A DNA stretch of 24,545 nucleotides from an uncultured Clostridia bacterium (lineage in GTDB: Bacteria > Bacillota > Clostridia > TANB77 > CAG-508), in contig CAPBNZ010000023.1 of NCBI GenBank assembly GCA_948585895.1, positions 1 to 24,545 on the forward strand. Reading direction: 5' to 3'. The notes below the pieces were generated by a model. That model made no database searches. It was not told the origin of the DNA and saw nothing but the letters and a program-made list of their open reading frames with translations. Made by a program: the position numbers and the translations under genes. Shown here piece after piece: positions 14,467-22,749 of the stretch (position 1 is its first letter; each line of letters opens with the position of its first letter).

Positions 14467-14985
14467 CTATTTCTCCGAGTTTAGAAATTTTGATACAACC
14501 CCCATAAAACCCGCAAATTCTTCTTTGTTTATAAAGTCATAGATTAAATTAAAATATATATCTAAATCTAGATTTTCTAATTCAGTCAATTCGATATTTG
14601 CTACACTAGCTAATAACTTATTTATTTCTAAAATAGAGTTGTCTAGTGCGTCTAAAACTAATGGAATAGCTTCAAAAATTAAAGCTTCTCCTATTTTCGC
14701 AAATTCCGCATTGTTGCTTTCTTCTTTAATTTCTTCGTTATCTTCTTCATTTTGATTTTCTTTTATTGCATTTATAATCTCCGATAAATCTAAATCATTT
14801 AATACATTTTTTAGCTTTCTAATATCTACTTTTTTTATAATTTTTAGCATAGGACTAATATCCTTAGCAGATAGCTTTCTTAGCTTATAAGGCTTTTCTT
14901 TAATTTCTATATTTGATTCTGTAATTAATGCCCCATCTCTTTCTAGTAAATCTACTACTTTTGTTTCTTGCTTGTTATTAGCCAT
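14467..14985 (-). CDS. tail assembly chaperone, first (G-like) frame
   Basis: A 172-residue acidic protein (EVVDLL near the start, YKLRKLSAKDISPMLKIIKK at about 33-52, a Glu/Asn-rich linker at about 74-92). Its position directly after the major tail protein and before the tape measure gene, and the helical content, match the G-type tail assembly chaperone of siphoviruses. The ATG at 14985 overlaps the tail protein stop by one base. Confidence 0.7.
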   Translation of the reverse strand: MANNKQETKVVDLLERDGALITESNIEIKEKPYKLRKLSAKDISPMLKIIKKVDIRKLKNVLNDLDLSEIINAIKENQNEEDNEEIKEESNNAEFAKIGEALIFEAIPLVLDALDNSILEINKLLASVANIELTELENLDLDIYFNLIYDFINKEEFAGFMGVVSKFLNSEK

Positions 14986-15728
14986 TATCCATTTCCCTCA
15001 CTTTCATTGATATTTTGTTGTTCCAAAAATTCAGTAATTATTTCGGCTTTAACTGTTTTTGTTATTGTGTATCCTCTATCCGTAGCAATAGTTTTTATCT
15101 GCTCAATCGTCATAGACTCTAATTGTTCTTGCGTATACATTGTTACATCTACTGTTTGTGGGTAATATATGTAATATGGTAAATGCTCTAAATCATCTTG
15201 TTCAAAGCTTGCTGTACATTCAACAGTTGCTGTAAATACAGAAATCTCTTTGTTTTTTGGTTCTAATTCTAAAGCACCTTCTATGATTCCATTTTCAAAG
15301 ATTATAATTACTTGCTCTCCGGATGTTAAAGTACCAACAAATGCTATATTTTCAAAATAGTCGTCATCCCCAATATCTCTTTTAGATTTATATACTTTAT
15401 AACCTGGTACTTTTTTAGTCGTATCTTCCTCCATATGTAATACTTCAACCAAGTGGCTTTCCTTAATTTCAAGAAGATTGATCTCCATATTAGCTGTTTC
15501 TCCAACTTTTTTCTCTAAACCTTTGACTTTTACTGTTGCCCCATCTGCTTCTATTGTTAAATATTCTGGTGTGATTGAAACTTTTCCTCCGCCTTGGGTA
15601 GCACCTAATATTACTCCTTCCCAGCCCTTACTTTCTATATATTTTAAATTTTTATAATAGGCTCCTGCACCTAATAGTATTTCTTTTGGGGTTCCTTGCG
15701 TAATCCCGTGAGTTTTTAATTTACCCAT
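14985..15728 (-). CDS. major tail (tube) protein
   Basis: A 247-residue protein starting at ATG 15728 (GKLKTHGITQG). This start is chosen because GGAGGT lies 10 bases upstream; an ATG at 15746 lies inside that ribosome binding site. The N-terminus ILLGAGAYYKNLKY, then GATQGGGKVSITPEYLTIEADG, is the standard opening of phage tail tube proteins of this type, and the rest is beta-rich. The C-terminal 50 residues (about 198-247) include TQEQLESMTIEQIKTIATDRG, a HeH/SAP-like helical hairpin often found at the end of tail tube and capsid-associated phage proteins. The product polymerises into the tail tube. Confidence 0.85.
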   Translation of the reverse strand: MGKLKTHGITQGTPKEILLGAGAYYKNLKYIESKGWEGVILGATQGGGKVSITPEYLTIEADGATVKVKGLEKKVGETANMEINLLEIKESHLVEVLHMEEDTTKKVPGYKVYKSKRDIGDDDYFENIAFVGTLTSGEQVIIIFENGIIEGALELEPKNKEISVFTATVECTASFEQDDLEHLPYYIYYPQTVDVTMYTQEQLESMTIEQIKTIATDRGYTITKTVKAEIITEFLEQQNINESEGNG

Positions 15729-15733
15729 ATTTT

Positions 15734-16093
15734 TCAATACCTCCATTCTTTAAAATCAATATTTACTTGTATTTTTTTAAGCTCTGGATTTTGAGTATCA
15801 ATCATTTGCCCATCTACAGAACTTAAACAAACAGTCGTACTACCAACTGTTTTTCTAAAATCTATAAAATTCTTTATTATCTTTTCTTTTTCATCTTCTA
15901 ATTTGCTTATGTCTTTTCTTGTAAAACCGTCTAAAATAATAATTCCAGATTTGCAATTAGTTTCATGATTGTTTTCGGATTCTATATAAGTGTACACCCA
16001 ATAATAGTGTGGTATTTTGCCTGTCCAACTTTCAAATTCTGCGTTAATTCCTAAGTTTCTTAATTCATCCGCTAGTATTCCTAAACATTTCAT
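15734..16093 (-). CDS. tail completion / minor tail protein
   Basis: A 119-residue protein between the gp10-like gene and the major tail gene, where siphoviruses encode the tail terminator or completion protein. It opens CLGILADELRNLGINAEFE and has a YYWVYTYIES strand, a DGFTRKDISKLEDEKEKI helix and a final beta strand QVNIDFKEWRY. The family is assigned mainly from place and length. It overlaps the preceding gene by 4 bases and the tail gene ribosome binding site lies within its end. Confidence 0.6.
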   Translation of the reverse strand: MKCLGILADELRNLGINAEFESWTGKIPHYYWVYTYIESENNHETNCKSGIIILDGFTRKDISKLEDEKEKIIKNFIDFRKTVGSTTVCLSSVDGQMIDTQNPELKKIQVNIDFKEWRY

Positions 16094-16575
16094 TTTCCAA
16101 TACCTCCAAAAATTTCTTCTGCTCTTTTCTCTGCTTTTAGCTTTACTGTCTCAAATGCTTTGGTAAATGCCCTAGTTGGCTTTTTACCATTTGTTTTATA
16201 GAAAGCTTTGCCCCCAGCATATACAATTTCTACTTTTCCATTAAAAGTTGGTTTCTTTTTGCCTGTGTACCCTTCTACTGGGACATACCAAGCACCTTTT
16301 CTACCATCACCATTTACTGCATATTCTCCAGTTCCAAATTCTTCCCATAAAGCATTTTCAAGTTCATTTCCAACGACAGCTTCACCCTGACTTTCGTCCA
16401 TATAATGTTTCCAGTGTCGCTTTGTATCACCAGTATCAGTTCTAGAATTTTTTATTACCTGACTTTCTATCTCTGCTGCAACTTCCCTAACCCAATCTAG
16501 GCCCTTTTTATCAATTTCTTTTTTTATTGCAATTCGATTATCTGTAAATTCTACGTTAGTCCCCAGTTTGACCAC
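16090..16575 (-). CDS. HK97 gp10-like head-tail joining protein
   Basis: A 161-residue protein with GTG start at 16575 and only a weak ribosome binding site, overlapping the previous gene by 20 bases, so translation is probably coupled. The features DTGDTKRHWKHYMDES (about 51-66), then ALWEEFGTGEYA (about 79-90), are hallmarks of the HK97 gp10 family (LRxS and VEFGT motifs), which caps the head-tail joint. The basic C-terminal helix (TKAFETVKLKAEKRAEEIF) is also typical. Confidence 0.85.
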   Translation of the reverse strand: MVKLGTNVEFTDNRIAIKKEIDKKGLDWVREVAAEIESQVIKNSRTDTGDTKRHWKHYMDESQGEAVVGNELENALWEEFGTGEYAVNGDGRKGAWYVPVEGYTGKKKPTFNGKVEIVYAGGKAFYKTNGKKPTRAFTKAFETVKLKAEKRAEEIFGGIGK

Positions 16576-16897
16576 CTACTTTTTTCAAGTATATTTCTAG
16601 CTGTGCATGTAGTTCCATTGGGTCGTCAATATACTTAATTTCGTAAATTTCTCCTTTTATGAAAGCCCTGGATTCTTCTATGTCCACGCCACTTAAATCA
16701 ACGTAATCCGATATAAAAATATGCGTTGAATCTTCTATTTTAGCTTTATAATCATATCTAGAATCTCCTGAAATCAAATCTAACCAACCAACAATCGGCT
16801 CTTTTGATGCATAATCTATTATTCTTTTTCCATTTTTGTCATATACTACGTCTTTGCTGAGGCTTTGTATTATTAGTTCTGTATTTCCACCAATCAT
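16556..16897 (-). CDS. head closure / head-tail joining protein
   Basis: A 113-residue protein in the slot of the SPP1 gp16 / HK97 head closure protein. It has KEPIVGWLDLISGDSRYDYKAKIEDSTH (given here in part: VGWLDLISGDS, YKAKIEDSTH), then IFISDY and a final strand EIKYIDDPM-LHAQLEIYLKK, which matches the beta-barrel of this family (compare YEIxYVDDPxxxxxHLEIYLKK). Ends at a 20-base overlap with the gp10-like gene. Confidence 0.75.
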   Translation of the reverse strand: MIGGNTELIIQSLSKDVVYDKNGKRIIDYASKEPIVGWLDLISGDSRYDYKAKIEDSTHIFISDYVDLSGVDIEESRAFIKGEIYEIKYIDDPMELHAQLEIYLKKVGGQTGD

Positions 16898-16898
16898 A

Positions 16899-17429
16899 TC
16901 AAAACCTCGCTTTCACGTAGTCTTCTAGAAATCCTAACAATGAAACTGGATATCCACGAAGTGAATTGTTCTTATCCATATCGAAATAAGTAACACTGCG
17001 TCTTGAGAGTGTTTCAGATTTAATTCCTACTTTTTTTCCTACACCAAAATCCCATTCTAGTAATTTTAGAACTCCCTCCTGCATGTCTTCGGGATATATG
17101 ATTTTAGTAATAATTACATGCTCGGAATCTATTAGTCCTTCTTCATTAACCGTTATAGTTCTTCCGTCTACACCGTCAACCGTATAAGGCCCATCACACA
17201 AGCAGTGTGTCAGCTCTACATTGTCTTTTGGTCTTAGATATTTGCTTATTGGTGATATAAGCTTTCCATTTTCAATACACCCTTCAAATCGAATCCTTGG
17301 GTCAATAAAGTTATTATTAGTGTGTTTCCTAATTGCTTTTTCTAAAGCTTTTAGTTTTCTTTTTAATTTTTCCTCTTCAATATTTTTTAAAAAAACTTCT
17401 TGCTTTGCTATATCTAAATCAATAATCAT
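16899..17429 (-). CDS. head-tail connector (adaptor) protein
   Basis: A 176-residue protein following the capsid module, with AGAGGAGG before its ATG. The first 35 residues are a charged helix with KAIRKHTNNNFIDPRIRF (about 49 onward in context), typical of gp6-like/DUF-type phage connector adaptors where a helix precedes NNNF. The C-terminal part EGVLKLLEWDFG, then GIKSETLSRRSVTYFDM and SLLGFLEDYVKARF, is very typical of Clostridial phage connector proteins, which bridge portal and closure protein. Confidence 0.75.
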   Translation of the reverse strand: MIIDLDIAKQEVFLKNIEEEKLKRKLKALEKAIRKHTNNNFIDPRIRFEGCIENGKLISPISKYLRPKDNVELTHCLCDGPYTVDGVDGRTITVNEEGLIDSEHVIITKIIYPEDMQEGVLKLLEWDFGVGKKVGIKSETLSRRSVTYFDMDKNNSLRGYPVSLLGFLEDYVKARF

Positions 17430-17431
17430 GC

Positions 17432-17451
17432 TTAAGCCTCCTCTTGCTTAA
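17432..17451 (-). promoter_or_regulatory. hairpin placing the connector gene ribosome binding site in its loop
   Basis: TTAAGC and GCTTAA pair over an 8-base loop that holds the GAGGAG of the connector gene. It lies directly beside the terminator at 17452-17483, so translation entry may depend on RNA folding here. Confidence 0.35.
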
Positions 17452-17483
17452 AAGAAGCTAGCACAATTATTTACTAGCTTCTT
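17452..17483 (-). terminator. mid-operon terminator after capsid module
   Basis: A perfect 10-bp stem AAGAAGCTAG/CTAGCTTCTT with a 12-base loop is followed on the minus strand by TTTTAAG. It overlaps the end of the gene at 17467. It probably terminates part of the transcripts, so that capsid proteins exceed connector and tail proteins. Confidence 0.7.
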
Positions 17484-17832
17484 CTACTTTATATCCATGC
17501 TCTTTAAACCAGTTTAAAACCCAACCTGGTTGCACCTCTGCTTTTCCATATGCAAAATGTACACCCGCAATAATTCCGCAGAAATTCTTAACAGGTGTAT
17601 AAACTATATATTTTACTTTTTTAGGCTTATTGCTTTTTTCTTTCTTAGTATCATTAGTTTTAACGTCATCAATGGGTTCCTTTGTTTCTTTCTTAGTATC
17701 ATATTCCTCTATAGCTTTTTGAACTTCAGCATCAACGTATAATTTAGTTTGTGCCTCGTTCATTTTTTGCTTTTTAGCTTCAGCTTTAGCTGAAGCTGTA
17801 ACTTTTTGTATTAAAACTTCTTTTTCATCCAT
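17467..17832 (-). CDS. small capsid-module protein of unknown function
   Basis: A 121-residue protein just after the major capsid gene. The first 70 residues are charged and probably helical or disordered (Lys, Glu and Asp rich, KKEKSNKPKK). The last 45 form a compact unit VKYIVYTPVKNFCGIIAGVHF, here broken as YIVYTPVKNFCG and IAGVHFAYGKAEV, ending GWVLNWFKEHGYKVEE. Such C-terminal modules occur in small proteins next to phage capsid genes and may be head fibre or decoration parts. That role is inference from place. Confidence 0.55.
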   Translation of the reverse strand: MDEKEVLIQKVTASAKAEAKKQKMNEAQTKLYVDAEVQKAIEEYDTKKETKEPIDDVKTNDTKKEKSNKPKKVKYIVYTPVKNFCGIIAGVHFAYGKAEVQPGWVLNWFKEHGYKVEEASK

Positions 17833-17849
17833 AATTGTAAATTCCTCCC

Positions 17850-18866
17850 TTAATTAATTTTGATATTTCTTAAAACACCCGCATTTTGTGTATTCTTCAA
17901 GCATACTGCGGCAACCATTTCAACTTCACCAGTTTTAACAGCTCCTGGAGTGCTGAAATCTGGTAAGTATTTACTAATAACCTTATCGCCTCTAACAGAA
18001 CATCCAGTAAATCCTTCGTCTTCATCAAAATGCACTGCATATATATCAGTTAACCCATTTACTGTTTTAGCAGAAGCTCCTTCTCCAAAAGTTCTACTAA
18101 TGTTAGATGGTATAATTGGAATCTTAGTTGCAACAGCATCGTCCCCCTCTCCAGTTACTTCATATTTGTTTTTTAAGTCTATAATTCTTGTGTTGCCTAT
18201 TTTTGTAATTTTTCTACCAAAAGCTTCTTCGCTCTCTGTTTTATAACCTAAAACCATAGCCACTGTTTGAATTTTAGTTTTCATATCTTTGTTACACATA
18301 ATAGCATCTGCATTAGAACTATCAATTAAGTTAGTTAGCATTTCATAAAATGCCATTGCATTTTCTTTTAATTTTTCAGTTGTAGATAAATCAATAGAAC
18401 CATCAGTATTCATTTCGTTTTCAGTACCTACTAGCATCTTATCTAATCCGTCAAATTCTTTTTCATCTTTTGCAATATCACCATTTATCATTTTGTCGTG
18501 AAATAATTGAACTGCCGCAACAGTCTTTAAGTTTATTTGACGTTCCATATTTTCAAGTTTTCCTTCAATTGACTTGATTACTCTATCAATTGTAAAAGAA
18601 CCACCGAATATTTTTAATTTTACATTTTTATCTTCCAAAGTTCCTTCGTTTGATTTGTATTCTTCTCCAATCGCTCTGAATGCAGCCATACTTGGTAATT
18701 TTTCTTGAACATATGAATAAACCATTGTAGACCCTTTTCCACTAGGTGATACTGTATCATCGAATGGAAGCATTTCCAAAATTTCACTCTCTCTTATAAA
18801 TTTTTCAACTATTTTTTCAGCCACTTTATCATCTTGTCCAACAACTAAATCTTTTAATTTTATCAT
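17850..18866 (-). CDS. major capsid protein
   Basis: A 338-residue protein after the scaffold gene with GGGAGGAA before the ATG. It has the HK97-type capsid layout: an N-terminal arm (LKDLVVGQDDKVAEKIVEKF), E-loop region with VYSYVQEKLPSMAAFRAIGE and KNVKLKIFGGSFTIDR (about 70-115), then a P-domain helix (LENMERQINLKTVAAVQLF) and an A-domain end with TDIYAVHFDEDEGFTGC and AAVCLKNTQNAGVLRNI. Positional evidence is strong: portal, minor head, scaffold, capsid, connectors. No in-frame CGG occurs in it, although it must be the most highly expressed gene. Confidence 0.9.
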   Translation of the reverse strand: MIKLKDLVVGQDDKVAEKIVEKFIRESEILEMLPFDDTVSPSGKGSTMVYSYVQEKLPSMAAFRAIGEEYKSNEGTLEDKNVKLKIFGGSFTIDRVIKSIEGKLENMERQINLKTVAAVQLFHDKMINGDIAKDEKEFDGLDKMLVGTENEMNTDGSIDLSTTEKLKENAMAFYEMLTNLIDSSNADAIMCNKDMKTKIQTVAMVLGYKTESEEAFGRKITKIGNTRIIDLKNKYEVTGEGDDAVATKIPIIPSNISRTFGEGASAKTVNGLTDIYAVHFDEDEGFTGCSVRGDKVISKYLPDFSTPGAVKTGEVEMVAAVCLKNTQNAGVLRNIKIN

Positions 18867-18879
18867 TTTTTATTCCTCC

Positions 18880-19482
18880 CTATAAATTATTCTCTTGGGT
18901 GTAGGCTTCTTTTAAAGCATCCCCCAATGAAGCTGGTTCTCCGTCAGCCCCTGGCTTTTGCCCTTTATCAGCCCCGCCTAATTCTTTCACATCTACTAAA
19001 GTTTTAGATTCATCAACAAAGTTGTTTTTAAATTCTTTTTTTATATCTTCTATTTTGAAATCTTTTAGATTTCCTTTTTCGTCAACATCAATTTCTTTTC
19101 CATCTTCTTGCTTTGATTTAATCTTAAATATCAGGTAATCGATATCATCTGAATTGGCATTATTTTTTAATAATTCTAATTTTAGAGCATTATCAATGTC
19201 TTTTTGATGTTGTTCTTTTTGCATCTCTACTATTTTGGTTTCATATTCTGTAACTTTTGATTGTAAGTCTTCATCATTTTTATTGCTCTTCTTCAAGGTT
19301 TCAATTAGTTCATTTGCTTTTGCCAATTCCCCATCTTTTGCTGTAAAATCTTCACTTAATTTTTGGATTTTTAAATCAGCGTTTTCTTCTACTGAGGTAT
19401 AGATTTTCTTGTTTTTCATTCCGTCTAAGATTGCTTTGATTTGTTCGTGGGTGTATCCCAACTCTTTTAGTAATTCTTCCAT
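18880..19482 (-). CDS. capsid scaffolding protein (phage minor structural GP20-like)
   Basis: A 200-residue, strongly charged, coiled-coil protein (about residues 30-130), directly before the capsid gene. The opening ELLKELGYTHEQIKAILDG and the later DIDNALKLELLKNNANSDDID-type segment, then DVKELGGADKGQKP near the end, are typical of scaffold proteins of Gram-positive siphoviruses. It guides capsid assembly and is then removed. AAAGGAGGAA precedes the ATG. Confidence 0.85.
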   Translation of the reverse strand: MEELLKELGYTHEQIKAILDGMKNKKIYTSVEENADLKIQKLSEDFTAKDGELAKANELIETLKKSNKNDEDLQSKVTEYETKIVEMQKEQHQKDIDNALKLELLKNNANSDDIDYLIFKIKSKQEDGKEIDVDEKGNLKDFKIEDIKKEFKNNFVDESKTLVDVKELGGADKGQKPGADGEPASLGDALKEAYTQENNL

Positions 19483-19655
19483 TACTAATTCCTCCTTTCC
19501 AATTACACTTTTATACGAGTTCTCACCTCGATTGAAAATACTTTTTTATAAGAACTTTTAACTTAGCATTTAACATCTATAACTACGTCTTTTTACAAGG
19601 TATCGTTCTCGATTACAGATACATAGCTTTTAACGTCATTTCGGACATAAAAAAA

Positions 19656-19675
19656 TAGACGCCTCAAAACGTCTA
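19656..19675 (-). terminator. intrinsic terminator between minor head and scaffold genes
   Basis: TAGACG pairs with CGTCTA around an 8-base loop and is followed on the minus strand by seven T residues. It would end the terminase-portal-minor head transcript, so scaffold and capsid need their own promoter. Confidence 0.7.
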
Positions 19676-19781
19676 ATATTAATAACTTATTTAATTTTTT
19701 ATGAATATTTAATTTATTTTTGCATAGACTATTGATTATTAGCTTAATTTGCTGTATAATTAAGTTAATAATTAATTATTA

Positions 19782-19832
19782 GATGAAGTCAATTGAGAAC
19801 CCCACTAATTTTGGTTCACAGTTGGCTTCATC
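19782..19832. repeat. long imperfect hairpin directly after the minor head gene
   Basis: Two 20-base arms (start GATGAAGTCAATTG, end CAGTTGGCTTCATC) pair with one A-A mismatch and two G-U pairs around an 11-base loop. It begins one base after the minor head stop codon. It is not followed by a T tract on either strand, so it is not a classical terminator. Confidence 0.75.
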
Positions 19833-19833
19833 G

Positions 19834-21280
19834 CTATTTTCTTTGATATACTTTTATTAACTTATCTTCCTTGATAATCAATATTTTATCTACCCATCTA
19901 TATCTTTTTGAAATATAGATACTGTTTATTTGTTTTTCAACTTCTTCTATCCCTATTTGTGATTGTGTTATATCTATTACAAAATTATTAGCTTGTTCTT
20001 GTTTTTTCTTTAAATTTCCTTCTATTACGTATTTTCCACTACCTGATATTTGTTTTAAATCAAATCTTTCATTACCTATAATGTAGTCGGGAGTTTTTAT
20101 TCCAAGTGGGTATGACACCCTAGGAATTATCTTAACCTTACCACCATATATTCCACCTATTATCTTTGCAACTTGTATTTCTTTTTCCGACGGATCCAAT
20201 ATTACTTTTTTCCCATCCACATTATATCTGTTACCATTTTTATCTTTATAATATTGCTGTTTTATTATTTTATAATCTTTTTTGTTAATTTTTAGAATGT
20301 TTTCTGTTATCTCTTTATATTTCACGTTTTCTTTTCCTTCTTTTTCTGTTTTTGCTATTTTATCATGTTCTTTGTAAAAATCAAAGTATTTTTTCTTATA
20401 ATCCTGATAATTTTTTACATTTTCAAATTCAACTATATCCCCATCAACAATTTTTGAGAATCCTTCTTTATCTTCTACTGCCCATCTGGCTCTTTCTAAT
20501 AAAGCACATCTGCAATTTATATCTTCTTCTGCAATACCAAATCCGATGCGGGTACATTGCTTTCATACCATACACTTCAAAACAATCTTCTACTTCCTGA
20601 ATTTGTCCATCCAACTCTGCGTGTGTTTGTCTAGTCCTCGAATCTAGCGTACTGTCCCATTGTTTTACAACATTGGCTCCATTTGCTTTTGCTCTTTGCA
20701 TGCATTCAAATTTTGCCTCGCTTTGAACCCTTCCACCCTCTGTTCTTGCTATCCTATAAGCCTTTTTCAAATCTGCTTCACTATTAAGAGCTATTTTTTG
20801 TGATATTTTATTATAGCTGACTGCTTGGCTTATTCCACGTGTTATTTCAGCCTTTATTGTCTTCTTTAGTTCATCTGCATTTTTGTATAATGTCTTTGAC
20901 AATTGGAAATCTTCTGTTTTTTTTGATATACTTTTTACTACTGTTTCTTGATTTATTGGCATAATAAAAGGAACCCCCTCATTTTTCATGTTATAAAGAG
21001 TCCCTATAAAACCATCTTGATACGTTTTTATCAAATAGTCATTTATGCTTTGTACATTATCAGAACTTAATAAATCAACAATTGCTTGTAACTGCTTTTC
21101 TAAATTTTCTTGATACTGCCTTTGATATATTTTAGATTGTATCATATCATCCCCTGATAGATTCTTTATTCTTACTCTTACATCCGCAAGAGCCTTAGTA
21201 TAATTCTCTTTTAGTTTCTCTAGTATTTCTTTCTCATCCTCTAAAATCTGTTTTTCTACCTCAGCTTGATATTTATTCAT
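19834..21280 (-). CDS. minor head (Mu F-like) protein fused to CdiA-type nuclease toxin domain; +1 shift at CGG codon 246
   Basis: Two frames join at CGG 20543-20545 into a 481-residue protein. Residues 1-245 are a phage head morphogenesis (SPP1 gp7/Mu F) protein with RIARTEGGRVQSEAKF (176-191) and QWDSTLDSRTRQTHAELDG (207-225). The 0 frame then degenerates (RIWYCRRRYKLQM). With the C skipped it reads YPHGFGIAEEDINCRCALL, the invariant end of this domain (compare YPGGFGIPEEDINCRC), then WAVEDKEGF and a linker. The C-terminus (about 345-481) has KIIPRVSYPLGIKTPDYI, then FDLKQISGSGKYVIEG and KKKQEQANNFVIDI. This KTPD...D-K layout is that of nuclease/tRNase toxin tips such as the CdiA C-terminal family, seen fused to minor head proteins of prophages. 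It starts inside the portal gene (8-base overlap). Confidence 0.85.
20543..20545 (-). other. +1 recoding site, CGG codon (CAT CGG A)
   Basis: In-frame CGG, codon 246 of the minor head gene. C-skip plus GGA gives YPHGFGIAEEDINCRC, the conserved end of the Mu F-like domain. Confidence 0.92.
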
Positions 21281-22733
21281 TTACAACACCCTCTGTCAAT
21301 AATTGATTTTCTAATACATCTCTTGCTTGGTTTAAGTCTATTTTATTAATTTCAATTTTGTCTTTGATTTCTTCATAGTCAACATCTAGAATATTGCAAA
21401 GCTCTTGTACTATTGTTTCATCATCCAGTTTAGTTGCTGCATCCAATATAATGTTTATTTCAATTTGTTTTGTTTCTGCTTTGATTTTTTCAATATTAGC
21501 GTTATCTAGTTCGTTTGTTGGAATCTCTCTTTCCAGACAGATTTTAACATCCTTAATTGTATAATTTGTTCCATGTTCTTCATTTATTTCATCTAATGCT
21601 ATTTGTATCATAGGCTTTAAAAAGCTTCTTAGGTTTTTTTCTAATTTATTACATTTTAATTCTAGAAGTGTGTATCTGGATTTAATAACAATATTAGTTA
21701 TATTTCCATCTCCAGTTTGACTTGCATTAAAACCCATTCCAAACTTATAGATGTTCTTTTCATCAAGTTCCATTTTAGTTTTTCTCGCTTCGTATGGAAT
21801 GTCAATTGTTTTTATATCTACACCACCCTCTTTGTCTACGCCTATCATCTTCTTGGTTCTTATATTTTGATGCAATTCGTCTAAACCATTACCTTTAAAT
21901 CCTTTTACCACATACAAAGCATCTGCTACATCTTGCAAATTATTAGACAACCCACAATTCATTAAATCATAATCATCTATTAATTTCTTTATAGGCTTTA
22001 AACTACTAAATCTTTTTTTGTTGTTATCTAATCTAAAAAATGGTATGAATCCATATCCTGGTTCACTTGGTCTGTAAACTAAATTGCCATTTTGTTTATA
22101 AACCTTATGAGGTCTTGGATTTATTGGTTCGTTATTATCAACTTTTAGCTCTCCATTACCTACTTTTATATAAAAATACCTAAAATCGTTGTCCCATACT
22201 TCTACTTTCATTATCGGATTTCGCTTTTCATCAATTCTATCAGTGTAGTAATAAATCATGTGCTGTGCCTTGTCATTTGCTTCATCTTCTCTTACCTCAA
22301 TTACTCCTAAACTATCAGCATTTTTATATCTTGTTTTATTGTCTTCTGCTAAATAGCCATACATATAATTCCAGCCTTTTATTACTGTTCCTTCGCAGTT
22401 ATCAGAAAATTCAGTTTTAAACTCATCATCAAATCTGTCCTTTAATTCTTCATCTAAAATTTTATCTGTTTCTTTTTTAGCCTCAATACTAAATTTACTT
22501 AATAAAAATTGAATTTCTTGGTCTACTAACTCTGTAAAAAACGCATGACTTATCTTTATATTACTTCTTGTTGTATCTTCCACGAGTTCGCTATCACTGT
22601 TATAATAAAACATTCTGTAATTCAAGATATCATGTTCTGCATCATAATATCTTTGCCCTATTTTGGCTTTTCGCTTTAGAACAGAATTTTTATCATTCTT
22701 TATGAGTTTTTCTATCTCTGGTATTGTTAGCAT
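21273..22733 (-). CDS. portal protein (SPP1 gp6-like)
   Basis: A 486-residue protein after the large terminase gene. It has the family-typical start (LTIPEIEKLIKND, then KIGQRYYDAEHDILNYR), the RSNIKISHAFFTELVDQEIQFLL block (in part: NIKISHAFFTELVDQ, about 55-69), and GFIPFFRLDNNKKRFSSL with KKLIDDYDLMNCGLSNNLQD (about 232-268). Twelve copies form the ring through which DNA enters and leaves the head. The C-terminal tail is acidic. I find no CGG in any frame on its coding strand, so it reads normally. Confidence 0.93.
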   Translation of the reverse strand: MLTIPEIEKLIKNDKNSVLKRKAKIGQRYYDAEHDILNYRMFYYNSDSELVEDTTRSNIKISHAFFTELVDQEIQFLLSKFSIEAKKETDKILDEELKDRFDDEFKTEFSDNCEGTVIKGWNYMYGYLAEDNKTRYKNADSLGVIEVREDEANDKAQHMIYYYTDRIDEKRNPIMKVEVWDNDFRYFYIKVGNGELKVDNNEPINPRPHKVYKQNGNLVYRPSEPGYGFIPFFRLDNNKKRFSSLKPIKKLIDDYDLMNCGLSNNLQDVADALYVVKGFKGNGLDELHQNIRTKKMIGVDKEGGVDIKTIDIPYEARKTKMELDEKNIYKFGMGFNASQTGDGNITNIVIKSRYTLLELKCNKLEKNLRSFLKPMIQIALDEINEEHGTNYTIKDVKICLEREIPTNELDNANIEKIKAETKQIEINIILDAATKLDDETIVQELCNILDVDYEEIKDKIEINKIDLNQARDVLENQLLTEGVVNE

Positions 22734-22749
22734 TTGCTTTTTCTCCTTT

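Larger units (their letters stand above)
19483..19833. other. noncoding gap inside the structural operon: terminator, long hairpin, candidate promoter
   Basis: I find no gene in these 350 bases, which is unusual inside a tightly packed late operon. Reading leftward from the minor head gene it holds a 20-bp hairpin (19782-19832), a palindromic AT-rich stretch (TAATAATTAATTATTA, about 19766-19781), an inverted repeat around AATTAAG, an intrinsic terminator (19656-19675), then about 170 bases before the scaffold gene with a candidate promoter (TTTTCA at 19533-19538, 17 bases, TATAAA at 19510-19515). Its spacer holds CGAG-7-CTCG. Confidence 0.6.

Noticed and set aside
19782..19832. tRNA-like or classical terminator reading of the long hairpin
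   Set aside because: It does not fold as a cloverleaf and has no T tract after it on either strand.
19834..20325. Independent toxin gene downstream of the minor head gene
   Set aside because: The frame extends upstream without a stop to the CGG at 20543 and encodes the missing end of the head domain, so it is one fused protein.
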